Assembly: GCF_002155965.1 (NCBI RefSeq)
Contig: NZ_MUMH01000023.1
Location: 1-64,000 of the forward strand
Direction of reading: 5' to 3'
Source of the DNA: Allokutzneria sp. NRRL B-24872
GTDB lineage: Bacteria > Actinomycetota > Actinomycetes > Mycobacteriales > Pseudonocardiaceae
DNA length: 64,000 bases
Positions 15,873-24,503 of this stretch are shown piece by piece (the stretch's first letter is position 1; each line of letters starts with the position of its first letter). The notes below the pieces were generated by a model. That model worked only from the letters and a program-made list of their open reading frames with translations, made no database searches and was not told the origin of the DNA. The position numbers and the translations under genes are program-made.

Positions 15873-18677
15873 CTAGTTCACGTAACCGTTGAGCTTCAAG
15901 GAGATCGAGCGGATCGAGCCCTTGTCCGAGGACACCGCGTCCACGGCCTTGAAGGTCCAGGTGCCGTCGGCGGAGGACTTCGCCAGCGCGGACAGCGCGG
16001 TGGTCGGCCGCCACGTTCCGGTGAACGGCGCCTGGGTCTGGGTCACCGAGGAGAACGGCTGCGCGGCCGTGTCGTCGAAGACCACCTGGCACAGGTTGTT
16101 GCCGTTGCCGCCGTTGCGCTGGAACAGCGTCGCCGTCACCCCACCGGGTGAAGTCAGCGTGCCGACCAGATCACTGGCGTAGGTGTGGTCGATGCCCACG
16201 GTCGTGGAGCCCTCGGTCGCCGAGCAGGTCGCGCCGTCCACCGAGAACGCCAGCTTCGACGGCAGGCCGACCCCGGAGACCGGCAGCTGCACGCTGACGC
16301 CCTCGGAGTTGCCGTCCGGGATCGCCACCGGGGCGCCGGTGTAGCTGAAGGTCTTGGTCTCGCTGGAGGGCTGGCCGACCGGGATGGCGAACTTCTGCGT
16401 GGTCGGGGACAGCGATCCGGCGAAGCTGACCTTGGCCTCCAGGGTGACCGGGACGCCGACCTGGTGGCTGGCGGGCACGGTCAGGGTGAAGGAGTTCAGC
16501 GCGGTCTGGCCCGGCTCGACGGTGCCGTACGACTTGGAACGCGGTCCCACCGTGACCCCAGGGGTGGGGCTGGTCAGCACGACGCTGACCGAGGAGGCCG
16601 TGCCGTCGCCGCCGTTGCGCACGGGCAGCTTGACCTCGGCGGTGTTGCCCGGCTTCAGGTACGGGCTGCCGGTGGTGGGCACCACGGTCGGCGACTCGGC
16701 CTTGGCCAGCGGCTGCGGGCTGGCGCCGGTGTAGGCCAGCACCTTGTCAGCCATGACGACGCCGGCTCCCGCGCGGTTGTCGACGCCGGGGGCGGCGATG
16801 TCCAGCGCGGTCCTGGTGAGCGCGTCCCGCACGTCGGCGGTGCTCATGCCCGGGTTGCCGGAGAGCACCAGACCCGCGATCGCGGCGGCGTGCGGCGCGG
16901 CGGCGGAGGTGCCGAAGAACGGCGAGAACCCTGGCGTCTTGGTGGCGACGCCGTCGGCGGCGGTGATGTCCGGCTTCTGGCGAACCTCACCGGCGGGCGA
17001 GGCGACCGGGGTGCCGTCGGCGTTGAAGAACACGCGGCGCGGACCGTCGGAGCTGAAGCGCTCCAACTTCGAGGCACCGCTGAAGGTGTCCGGGTACGGG
17101 CCCGCCGGGTTGGCCGGGTCGCCCGGCTCCTGGGACCCGGTCCACGCGCCCGCGGCCGGAGTGGCGGCGACGCTGAACGCGTCCTTGGCGGCGGAGTGGC
17201 CGCGGGTCACGCCGGGGGTGTTGAAGCCCTTGAGGTCGCCGCTGTCGCGGAAACGCCCGCGCAGCGCCGAAAGCGACAGGTACTTGTCATCGCCGCGGAA
17301 CTTCACGACCGCCACGTTGAGCCCGCCGGCGGAGGGGTTGACCCGCTCGTACGGGTCTGCCTGGCCGGTCTGCACGTTCTGGCTGAAGCCGACCACGTTG
17401 CCGGAGCCGTCCAGCAGGTACAGGTCGTAGTCGTTGGTGGAGCGGCCGAGCGCGTCGTTCCACCACAGCAGCACGGGAATCCCGCGCGAGTTCGCCGAGA
17501 GCGGGTTGACGATCTGCGTGCCCGCGGCGGTGGCGTCGAAGTCGTGGGCGGAGCCGGCGTAGCGGCCGACGCTCTTGCCCGAGTCGACGAAGTTGCCCTC
17601 CCAGTGGCCCGCGCTGCCGTCGGCGACGTTGCCCTCGTTGCCCGCGGAGGAGAAGAACAGCCCGCCGTCCTTGGTGACGTCGTTGACGGCCTGGGCGATG
17701 ATGCCGTCCTGGAACGGCGACTCGTTGAAGTACAGGACGTCGTCCACGATCACGTCGCACTTCTTCTCGAAGCGCAGCGCGCGGATGTTGTCGGCGAAGC
17801 TGGCGTCACCGTTGAACGCGGTGGCGAAGCCCAGCTCGGCGCCGGGGGCGACGTCGTGCAGGATCTCCAGCATCGCCGAGCCCTCGTCGCCGCTGCCCTC
17901 CTGCCCGGCGAGCACGTCGACCTGCGGCAGCTCGCCGGCGGACTGGAGTGCCGCGAGGGAGTCGATACCGTCGGAGAGCGCGCAGAGCTTCACGCCGAGG
18001 CCGCTGATCTTGTACTGCGAGCGCGCGGTGTCGGCGGCGTGCGCCCGGTCACCCTGCGAGGTCAGCGCGGCGGCGCGGTTGCGGACCGCCGCCTTCGCCT
18101 GCTCCGCGAGCCGGTTCGCCCGCGCCTCCTTGGACTCGCCCTTGGCGGTGCTGGTCTTGAGCTCACCCGGCGAAGTCGCGCGCGAGGTCATCGCGTCGCT
18201 GGCCGCGTCGATCAGCACGACGTCCTCACGCGCGGCGATGCCGTTGACCGCGCCGAGCGGCAGCTCCGCCCGCACCGTCCTGGTCTGCGCCGAGGTGTGC
18301 CGGATCGCACCGCCCGCCTTGCGGATCGCGCCCGTGAGCAGGTCGGTGACCTTGTCGGCGCGGATGTCGACGAGCACCGTGTCCGCGTCGGTCACGGCGA
18401 CGCCGGTGTTCAGGTGCGGCAGGTTCGCGGTGAGCGCGCCCCTGCGGATGCGGTTCTCCACCACCAGGCGGCTGTCCACTTTGGACTCCGCCTTGGACAG
18501 CGAGCCCTTGATCCGCTGGAGCTCGGCGATCTGCGCGGCGCTGGTGTCGTTGAGCCGGCCGGGATCGGCCTTGCCCTGCGCCTGTGCGGGACTCACCACA
18601 CCCATCGCCAACAGGAGCGCGGTCGCACCGGCCGTCATCATTCCGATGGAACGTGACGGTCGTAGAGCTTGAGCCAC
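15873..18677 (-). CDS. Secreted S8-family serine peptidase with atypical catalytic motif
   Basis: A 934-residue exported subtilase. A Sec signal peptide is clear: SRSIGMMTAGATALLLAMGVVSPAQAQ. After a ~200-residue prodomain-like region comes the Asp block LCALSDGIDSL (D236). Where the His block HGTxVAG is expected the sequence reads GSGDEGSAMLEILHD (E265, H274). The oxyanion block is FFSSAGNEGN and the nucleophile block FGTSAAAPHAAAIAGL (S591). The C-terminus has CARDB-like (~680-780) and P-domain-like repeats rich in Ser/Thr/Val. The GTG start follows GGGGGAGGGCCC. The Glu in place of His makes it resemble a subtilase subgroup with sedolisin-like features. It may be active with an altered triad or may act as a binding protein; confidence in the fold is high. 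Confidence 0.88.
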   Translation of the reverse strand: MAQALRPSRSIGMMTAGATALLLAMGVVSPAQAQGKADPGRLNDTSAAQIAELQRIKGSLSKAESKVDSRLVVENRIRRGALTANLPHLNTGVAVTDADTVLVDIRADKVTDLLTGAIRKAGGAIRHTSAQTRTVRAELPLGAVNGIAAREDVVLIDAASDAMTSRATSPGELKTSTAKGESKEARANRLAEQAKAAVRNRAAALTSQGDRAHAADTARSQYKISGLGVKLCALSDGIDSLAALQSAGELPQVDVLAGQEGSGDEGSAMLEILHDVAPGAELGFATAFNGDASFADNIRALRFEKKCDVIVDDVLYFNESPFQDGIIAQAVNDVTKDGGLFFSSAGNEGNVADGSAGHWEGNFVDSGKSVGRYAGSAHDFDATAAGTQIVNPLSANSRGIPVLLWWNDALGRSTNDYDLYLLDGSGNVVGFSQNVQTGQADPYERVNPSAGGLNVAVVKFRGDDKYLSLSALRGRFRDSGDLKGFNTPGVTRGHSAAKDAFSVAATPAAGAWTGSQEPGDPANPAGPYPDTFSGASKLERFSSDGPRRVFFNADGTPVASPAGEVRQKPDITAADGVATKTPGFSPFFGTSAAAPHAAAIAGLVLSGNPGMSTADVRDALTRTALDIAAPGVDNRAGAGVVMADKVLAYTGASPQPLAKAESPTVVPTTGSPYLKPGNTAEVKLPVRNGGDGTASSVSVVLTSPTPGVTVGPRSKSYGTVEPGQTALNSFTLTVPASHQVGVPVTLEAKVSFAGSLSPTTQKFAIPVGQPSSETKTFSYTGAPVAIPDGNSEGVSVQLPVSGVGLPSKLAFSVDGATCSATEGSTTVGIDHTYASDLVGTLTSPGGVTATLFQRNGGNGNNLCQVVFDDTAAQPFSSVTQTQAPFTGTWRPTTALSALAKSSADGTWTFKAVDAVSSDKGSIRSISLKLNGYVN

Positions 18678-18858
18678 GGGCCCTCCCCCGTGTCGTGCGT
18701 GCCCCGACTCACGCGAATCCAAGCGGGCCGGTGATCCGGCCGAGGGCTAAAACTAAGCACACGACAACCGCAGGTCAGCGGCCTTTCGGGTGACATGCCA
18801 CAAACCGAGACAGTGAACAGTCAAGTATTGACAAGGCCAGTTGACGCCATTCGCCGCG

Positions 18859-18881
18859 CTTTCGGCGGGAACGCCGGAAAG
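18859..18881 (-). terminator. Hairpin downstream of dGTPase gene
   Basis: CTTTCGGCG and CGCCGGAAAG pair around a GGAA tetraloop (18859-18881) with one bulged G, 20 nt after the dGTPase stop on the minus strand. Probable transcription terminator between dGTPase and the S8 peptidase gene. Confidence 0.55.
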
Positions 18882-18900
18882 GGAATGACGCCAAACGGCC

Positions 18901-20475
18901 CTAGAGCACGAACGCGTCTGTCCACAGTTGACCGGTTCGTCCGGAGAGCGCGTCCAGCATGGCCACGGCCTGGGTGTCGGTGAGCGAGCAGACGAAGTCC
19001 ACGATGGCCCGGCCCCTGGCCAGCGCGCGGATCGCGTCGCGCCCGCTCGGCTGCTCACCGGTGGCGCCGACGAGCGCGTCCGGCACGTGGTGGGACAGCG
19101 CGGTGTACTCGGCGTCGGCCAGCTCCACCAGGTCGTGCAGCCGCCTCGGCAGCCGCGCGGCCTCGTGCCGATCGGTCAGCCACTGGTCGAGCGCCTCGAC
19201 CAAAGTGGTCAGCAGGCGTGCCTGACCTCGTTGGTGCAGCGCGAGATCCGGCCGCTCCAGCACGAAGCGGTGGTGCACGAACTTGAGCACCTGGACCTCG
19301 TGCCACTGCTGCGGGGCGAGCGCGACGTGCGCGGAGCGGGCGGGTGGATCGGCCAGCACGGTCAGCCCGTCGACCAGCCGCCCGGTCCAGCGCGCGGAGA
19401 ACTCGGCGACGTTCTGCTCCGCCTCCGCCGAGCCGTCGAAGGGCACCGCGAGCAGGCCGTCGACCAGTTCGTGGCGCACCCGCGCGACGGCGAGCATGAA
19501 CGCCTCGTCGTCGTAGATCCACGCGTCCTTCAGGTTCAGCCTGCGCCGCAGCTTCTCCAGCGACCGCCCGGGTTTGCGGATCTCCGCGGCCAGCTCCGCG
19601 GGACTCAGTGCCGCCAGCTCCGGGCCTTGGTTCAACCAGGTACCCAGTTCCGCGGAGACCGTCGCGTGCTGGAGCACCCCGACCCGGTGGAAGTCCTCGA
19701 CGTCGTGGATGGCGTAGGCGATGTCGTCGGCGTTGTCCATCACCGACGCCTCGACGGTCTGCTGCCAGGCGTCGATGCGCCCGGAGAACGGCATCCGCGA
19801 CTGCGCCATGTCGTCGAGCTCGGTGACGTAGACGGAGAACTTCGCCGAGCCGCTTCCCTTGGCGTCGCCCGGTTCCGCGGCTCCGCGCGGCGGCACCGGC
19901 ATCATCCTCGGGTGCTCCCTCGGGTGCGACAGGCGCGTCCACGGGTACTTGAGCATGGCCGCGCGCACCGCGACGGTCAGGTCCAGCCCGACGGCGGAGG
20001 GACCGCGGACGTCGGTGGTGGTGACGATGCGGAAGGACTGCGCGTTGCCCTCGAAGCCGTCCGGCAGCCCGAAGCGGTGCCGCGCGACCCGGTCGAGCAC
20101 CTGCTCGCCGAGGTGCCCGAAGGGCGGGTGGCCGAGGTCGTGCGCGAGCGCCGCGGCCTCGACGACGTCCGGGTCGCAGCCGCCGAGCTGGCTGATCAGC
20201 TCGGCGTGCGCGGGATCGGCGACGAGGCGCTCCGCGACCGCGCGAGCGACCTGGGCGACCTTGATGCTGTGGGTGAGCCGGTTGTGCACGAGCAGCCCGG
20301 AGCCCGAGGGGCTGATCACCTGGGTGACCCCGCCCAGCCTGCTGAAGAACGGCGAGCTGGCCACCCGGTCCCGGTCGGCGCGGAACGGGCTGGCCGCGAG
20401 GTCCACGGCGGGCGGTTTCTCGCCCTCGGCCTCGGAGCGGCGCAGTTCCCTCGGGTCCAGGAGTGGATCGTGCAT
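18901..20475 (-). CDS. dgt: Deoxyguanosinetriphosphate triphosphohydrolase-like HD protein
   Basis: A 524-residue HD-domain dNTPase. The metal site is visible as HNRLTHSIKVAQVAR for the first His and AALAHDLGHPPFGHLGE for the HD doublet; the distal Asp lies in DNADDIAYAIHDVEDF. Family knowledge: hydrolyses dNTPs (classically dGTP) to deoxynucleoside and tripolyphosphate, controlling dNTP pools. Length is slightly above typical actinobacterial Dgt (~420-520). The ATG is preceded by only a weak purine tract. The gene stands alone between a small secreted protein and the peptidase, so genomic context adds little. Confidence 0.92.
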   Translation of the reverse strand: MHDPLLDPRELRRSEAEGEKPPAVDLAASPFRADRDRVASSPFFSRLGGVTQVISPSGSGLLVHNRLTHSIKVAQVARAVAERLVADPAHAELISQLGGCDPDVVEAAALAHDLGHPPFGHLGEQVLDRVARHRFGLPDGFEGNAQSFRIVTTTDVRGPSAVGLDLTVAVRAAMLKYPWTRLSHPREHPRMMPVPPRGAAEPGDAKGSGSAKFSVYVTELDDMAQSRMPFSGRIDAWQQTVEASVMDNADDIAYAIHDVEDFHRVGVLQHATVSAELGTWLNQGPELAALSPAELAAEIRKPGRSLEKLRRRLNLKDAWIYDDEAFMLAVARVRHELVDGLLAVPFDGSAEAEQNVAEFSARWTGRLVDGLTVLADPPARSAHVALAPQQWHEVQVLKFVHHRFVLERPDLALHQRGQARLLTTLVEALDQWLTDRHEAARLPRRLHDLVELADAEYTALSHHVPDALVGATGEQPSGRDAIRALARGRAIVDFVCSLTDTQAVAMLDALSGRTGQLWTDAFVL

Positions 20476-20519
20476 GCCGCCACGGTATCCCGAGCGGCGA
20501 GGTGTCGTGGGCCTGACCG

Positions 20520-20834
20520 TCAGTGCTCGTTCACGTACTCCTTGCCGTCGTACTTGATCAGCACGCGGTCGAGGTGCGAGCCGAAGGGCCCGTAGCCGTA
20601 GGAGGTGCTCTTGCCCTTGGCCACGGTGCGCCAGTCCGAGTCGAAGTCGTTGTTGATGACGAACTTCACCTCGACCTTCTTCGCGCAGTTGTTGGTGGCG
20701 TGCGCGCGCCCGCCGATGGTCTCGTCCTCGTCCCAGGTCTTCACACAGCTGAGCTTGGTTGCCGCGCTCGCGGGGGAGGCGGCCAGCAGCAGGCCGAGCG
20801 AGGCGAGGACGGCGGTCATGATCCGGATGGTCAT
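20520..20834 (-). CDS. Small secreted tendamistat-like protein
   Basis: A 104-residue exported protein with signal peptide MTIRIMTAVLASLGLLLAASPASA (a second Met at residue 6 is an alternative start). The mature part resembles the alpha-amylase inhibitor tendamistat: SCV near the start, NNCAKKVEVKFVIN against NGCAQTVTVKVVYE, and RTVAKGKSTS...GPFGSH against YAVAPGQITT...GYIGSH. Both cysteines of the first tendamistat disulfide are kept; the second pair is missing. The inhibitory Trp-Arg-Tyr triad is replaced (about Gly-Gly-Arg). It therefore probably shares the six-strand fold but not the amylase-binding mechanism. The comparison is from memory and its target is unknown. Confidence 0.75.
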   Translation of the reverse strand: MTIRIMTAVLASLGLLLAASPASAATKLSCVKTWDEDETIGGRAHATNNCAKKVEVKFVINNDFDSDWRTVAKGKSTSYGYGPFGSHLDRVLIKYDGKEYVNEH

Positions 20835-21038
20835 CGGCCGAGCATGACCGCGTCCGGCTCCCAGCGCGAAAACCCTGCGGCTCCAACCGAAATCTCCGGC
20901 TATCCTGCCGCTCGTGTTCTTCATGTTCACCACGCACCGACGCTGAGCGCCCGCCGGTAGCGCGCGGAGCACCCGCCGCCGGCGATGCGGGACGGCCAGA
21001 TCCGGGCCGCCCCGGGCTTCGGCGTGGGAGAAGAACCT

Positions 21039-21992
21039 GTGCGCCTTGTGGCGCGGACACTGCGAGGGATCGAGGACGTGCTCGCCGAGGAGATCGGCGG
21101 CACCGTGGAGCGAGTCGGGCACCGCGAGGTGTGGTTCCGCGACTACCCCGCTCCGCTCGGCCTTCGCACCGCTGATGACGTGTTCGTCGTGGCCACCACC
21201 GCTGACCGGATCGGCAGGACGCGTGCCGATCTCGCTTCTTTGGCGGCGGCGGTCGACGACATCGACCTCACTCGGACGCTGCACGACAGGAGTCGTTGTG
21301 GTGGAAAGGAGAACTGCACCGGCGTCGACGTTTCGGCTTCGGCGCTCGGCAAGCGCACCTACTCGCGCTTCGACATCGAGGACGTCGTGGGCGGCAGGCT
21401 CGCCCAGCGGCTGCGCCTGCCCTACTGGTCGCGGCGGGACGGCGTGCCTCCGGCGAACTGCTTGTCGTGGCGGGTGAGCGTGGTCGGCGACGAGGCCACC
21501 ATCGCCGTCCGGATCGCCGAGCGGCCGTTGCACCGGCGGGAGTACCGCACGGCGAGCGTTCCCGGCTCGCTGCACCCGCCGCTGGCCGCCGCGCTGGTCC
21601 GGCTCGCCGCCCCGCGCCCCGGTGACGTGCTGTTCGACCCGTGCTGCGGGGCGGGCACCATCCCGATCGAGGCGGCTCGCGTTCCGGGTGTCGTCGCCGT
21701 CGGTGCCGACATCGACCCGCGTGCCGTCGCCGTGGCCAGGAGCAACGATCCGGCCGGTCTGGTGCGCTGGGCCGTTGCCGACGCGGGCCGCTCGCCGGTG
21801 CGCGGTGCCGACGTCATCGTCAGCAATCCGCCGTGGGACCGCCAGGTAGCGACGCGGGGAACCCTTGTACCGCAACGGTTCTCCGCGCGCAGGGTGGTTC
21901 TGTTGCTGCCCGAGCACGTCGACCTCGGCGGGCAGCGGCGACAGGTCAGCCTGTTCGGTCAACGCCCGGTGATCACCGTGCTCGACCGGTAG
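21039..21992 (+). CDS. THUMP-type SAM-dependent RNA N2-guanine methyltransferase
   Basis: A 317-residue methyltransferase of the Trm14/RlmL-like group. The N-terminal ~150 residues (TLRGIEDVLAEEIGG onward) look like a THUMP-containing RNA-binding part. The Rossmann domain carries motif I FDPCCGAGTIPIEAA, the acidic D in GADIDPRAVAVA and motif IV VSNPPWDRQ; NPPW/NPPY is the signature of N6-adenine or N2-guanine methylation. I chose the GTG preceded by GGGAGAAG at 6-nt spacing; an in-frame ATG 54 nt earlier has no ribosome-binding site. Its end overlaps the convergent AraC gene by 34 bp. Confidence 0.8.
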   Translation: MRLVARTLRGIEDVLAEEIGGTVERVGHREVWFRDYPAPLGLRTADDVFVVATTADRIGRTRADLASLAAAVDDIDLTRTLHDRSRCGGKENCTGVDVSASALGKRTYSRFDIEDVVGGRLAQRLRLPYWSRRDGVPPANCLSWRVSVVGDEATIAVRIAERPLHRREYRTASVPGSLHPPLAAALVRLAAPRPGDVLFDPCCGAGTIPIEAARVPGVVAVGADIDPRAVAVARSNDPAGLVRWAVADAGRSPVRGADVIVSNPPWDRQVATRGTLVPQRFSARRVVLLLPEHVDLGGQRRQVSLFGQRPVITVLDR

Positions 21993-22786
21993 GCGGCGGG
22001 GGTGATGCCGTAGTAGCGGCTGAACCAGCGGGTGAGGTGGGGTTGGTCGGCGAACCCCACTTCGGCCGCGACCTCCGCGAGCGGGCGGCCCGACTCCAGC
22101 AGGCGCCGGGCTTCCCGCAGCCGCACCTGGCGGTGGTAGTCGCTGGCCGCCATCCCGTGCGCCGCAAGGAATCCGCGGTGCAACGCGTGTCTGCTGCACC
22201 CCGCGACCGCCGCGAGTTCCGCCGCGCCGATGTTGCGGTGGAATTCCGCGTGCAGCAGTTCCCGCGCGCGCTCCACCGGCGCCGACTCCGGCCGGATCAC
22301 CGGCGGGCTGGTGCTGCCCCGTCCGGCCATCGCCAGCACTGTCGCCGTCAGCGCCTCGTCCTGCGCCAGTCGTCCTTCGTCCTCCACCAGCGCCGCGCTC
22401 AGTCGGCGCAGTGCCTTGGCGAGCACCGCGTCCTCCAGCACGGGCGCTGCGAACAACGGCGCCCGCTGGTGTCCCGTTGCGTCCTCCAGCACGTCCGCGA
22501 CCAACTCCGGTCCAATGTGGACGATCCGGTAGGTGAATCCCGGTTCGGTCGCCGAGCGCCCGTCGTGCGGGTCGTCGGGGTTGAAGGCCATCACCATGCC
22601 TTCGGCGCTGGTGTGCCCGCCGCCCCGGCAGGTGAAGGCCTGCGCCCCGCGCTCGGTGATCCCGAAGGAGTAGGCGTCGTGGCTGTGCCGGTGGTAGACG
22701 TGCCGGTCGAACCGGGCCCGCATCACCTCGATCGGCCGGTCCTCCGCACGCCAGTAGCAGCTCCACTCCCCGGGCACGCCTCCCAT
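21959..22786 (-). CDS. AraC-family transcriptional regulator
   Basis: A 275-residue regulator. The N-terminal cupin-like sensor has the pattern HVYHRHSHDAYSFGITERGAQAF and MVMAFNPDDPHDG, typical of AraC proteins that regulate small-molecule or efflux genes. The C-terminal DNA-binding domain carries two helix-turn-helix units, IGAAELAAVAGCSRHALHRGF and LAEVAAEVGFADQPHLTRWFSRYYGITPAAYR, the second matching the AraC signature well. It is divergent from the DUF2000 gene with 42 bp between the starts, so it probably controls that gene. Its 3' end overlaps the convergent methyltransferase. Confidence 0.92.
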   Translation of the reverse strand: MGGVPGEWSCYWRAEDRPIEVMRARFDRHVYHRHSHDAYSFGITERGAQAFTCRGGGHTSAEGMVMAFNPDDPHDGRSATEPGFTYRIVHIGPELVADVLEDATGHQRAPLFAAPVLEDAVLAKALRRLSAALVEDEGRLAQDEALTATVLAMAGRGSTSPPVIRPESAPVERARELLHAEFHRNIGAAELAAVAGCSRHALHRGFLAAHGMAASDYHRQVRLREARRLLESGRPLAEVAAEVGFADQPHLTRWFSRYYGITPAAYRSSTVITGR

Positions 22787-22828
22787 TGTGCGCGCCAGCG
22801 TTCAAGACCGCACACAGAGGATGGACGC

Positions 22829-23239
22829 ATGGCAACGAAGACCAAGATCGCCGTCGTCGTCCGGGCGGACCTCGCCGTCTGGCAAAAGCTGAACGTGACC
22901 GCGTTCCTCACCAGCGGTGTCGCTGTCGGCTGCCCGGAGACCGTCGGCGAGCCCTACGAGGACGCCTCCGGCGTGAAGTACATGCCCATGCTCGGCCTGC
23001 CCGTGCTCGTCTACGCCGCCTCCGCCCCGGAGATCAAGCTGGCCCACGAGCGCGCGCTCGCGAAGGACCTGTCGATCGCCGTGTACACCGAGGAGCTGTT
23101 CTCCACCGGCAACGACGAGGACAACCGCGCCGAGGTCCGCGCCGTCGCCACCGCCGACCTGAACCTGGTCGGCTTCGCCGTGCACGGTCCGCGCAACGCC
23201 GTGGACAAGGCGTTGAAGGGCTTGTCCCTGCATCCCTGA
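22829..23239 (+). CDS. DUF2000 family protein
   Basis: A 136-residue protein matching the DUF2000 family by memory: KIAVVVRADLAVWQKLNVTAFLTSGV at the N-terminus, then GVKYMPMLGLPVLVYAAS and LAVYTEELFSTGNDEDNRAEV-like central motifs (here SIAVYTEELFSTGND) and the terminal NLVGFAVHGPRNAVDKALKGL. The function is not established; the fold is related to peptidyl-tRNA hydrolase II-like proteins. It is divergent from, and close to, an AraC regulator, a common arrangement for this family. Confidence 0.88.
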   Translation: MATKTKIAVVVRADLAVWQKLNVTAFLTSGVAVGCPETVGEPYEDASGVKYMPMLGLPVLVYAASAPEIKLAHERALAKDLSIAVYTEELFSTGNDEDNRAEVRAVATADLNLVGFAVHGPRNAVDKALKGLSLHP

Positions 23240-23270
23240 CGTTGTTGCGCTGCCCACCTTTCAGGCCTCT

Positions 23271-24503
23271 CTATCCGGTGAGTCGTGGGTCGACTCTGAT
23301 GTTGCGCATCGGTTTCCGCTCGGGGTCCACCCAGGTCGGCGGAATGAAGTCCGGCCTACCGTCCTCGCCGAAGACGATCTTCCAGTCCTCTTGGTGGATA
23401 ACGTGATGGTGGTGCGAGCACAGCAAGGTCATGTTGTTCAGATCGGTCGGCCCGCGATGCTGTGTCCAGTGCAATACATGGTGAGCTTCCGTCCATGCCG
23501 GGGGCCGATCACATCCCGGGAACGCGCAACCCTTGTCCCGCACAGCGAGTGCCCTCCGTAGCGGTGGTGGCGCGGTCCGAACTGAGCGCCCGTAGTCGAG
23601 CGGGATGCTCTCCCCGTTCAACACGACGGGAATGACCTCGGCATCGCAGGCGACCTGTCGCAGGAGTGAGGCGGTGGCTTCGCCGTCCCAGTCGGTGTAG
23701 CCGGAGCGGACCTTCTCTTCCAGCCAGTCCAACCGCATCGTGACGACCATCTGCGGCCGTACGCCTCCGCTGATCGGCAGATCGTGGGTGGACATTGCGA
23801 CGGTGATCAACTCGCAGAGCCCGTCGGCGTAGCGCTGTTCCGGCGTGCGCGGGTCTTCTTCGCCGCCGACCGGTCGGGGTTTGGAGACGGCGTGCAGGGC
23901 TTCTTCGACCATCGCGCCCTCGATCGGCGGCAAGCATCCGTTGAAGACCAGCCACCCGTGCTGGTTCTTGGTCATCCTGAACGAGCGCGCCTCCACGGCT
24001 GCTTGCTCGTCTGTGAACGCACCCTCTTGGTCAACGTGGGAGCGGACTCGTTTGCCGAGCTGCATCAGCTCGCGTGGGGTGAGCTCGGGTGCGTGCTTGA
24101 GCAGGGATTGCTCAGCTTCGTCGGCGACCTCAACCGGGACGTTCTTGATGACGTCGGCGATGATCGCGGCGTGGTCGCTGCTGATGAGCCCTGCGTAGAG
24201 GGCGTCTCGCGTGTCAGGCACACCGGGCAGGTCTTCTACGAGTTGCGAGCGTCGCTTCGCTTCCGCCGGAGAAATCCTCAGGTGTGACCGCAACAGGGTC
24301 GCGATGTTCCGACACCCCTGCGCAGTGTGCAGGCCACGATCCTCAGCATGCGTAGCGGCGTCGATCTTCACTGCCGTCAACAAATTCGTGATGGTCTCCA
24401 GCTTCGCCAGGAACGCGAGATGCTCATCCTCAGACAACTGATAGACATCGCTTAGTGCGAGATGATCTAGCAAAAGTGACTCGATAGCGTTGGTATCCAA
24501 CAT
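23271..24503 (-). CDS. DUF222 / HNH endonuclease domain protein
   Basis: A 410-residue member of the actinobacterial DUF222-HNH (13E12-type) repeat family. The N-terminal ~300 residues are DUF222-like helices (LETITNLLTAVKIDAATHAED, ISPAEAKRRSQLVEDLP). The C-terminal HNH nuclease has CAFPGCDRPPAWTEAHHV, HWTQHRGPTDLNNMTLLC and HHHHVIHQEDWKI, i.e. Zn-binding Cys pairs and the H-N-H residues. The start is decided by AGGGAGG 7 nt upstream of the ATG; a GTG two codons earlier is too close to it. Base composition is lower in G+C than in neighbours. These genes exist in many dispersed copies and are often seen as mobile or intein-like elements; the role is unknown. Confidence 0.9.
   Translation of the reverse strand: MLDTNAIESLLLDHLALSDVYQLSEDEHLAFLAKLETITNLLTAVKIDAATHAEDRGLHTAQGCRNIATLLRSHLRISPAEAKRRSQLVEDLPGVPDTRDALYAGLISSDHAAIIADVIKNVPVEVADEAEQSLLKHAPELTPRELMQLGKRVRSHVDQEGAFTDEQAAVEARSFRMTKNQHGWLVFNGCLPPIEGAMVEEALHAVSKPRPVGGEEDPRTPEQRYADGLCELITVAMSTHDLPISGGVRPQMVVTMRLDWLEEKVRSGYTDWDGEATASLLRQVACDAEVIPVVLNGESIPLDYGRSVRTAPPPLRRALAVRDKGCAFPGCDRPPAWTEAHHVLHWTQHRGPTDLNNMTLLCSHHHHVIHQEDWKIVFGEDGRPDFIPPTWVDPERKPMRNIRVDPRLTG

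Noticed and set aside
16185-18656. 823-codon plus-strand open frame opposite the S8 peptidase
   Set aside because: Composition (Gly/Arg/Val-rich, no motifs) and complete overlap with a recognised peptidase gene indicate a shadow frame.
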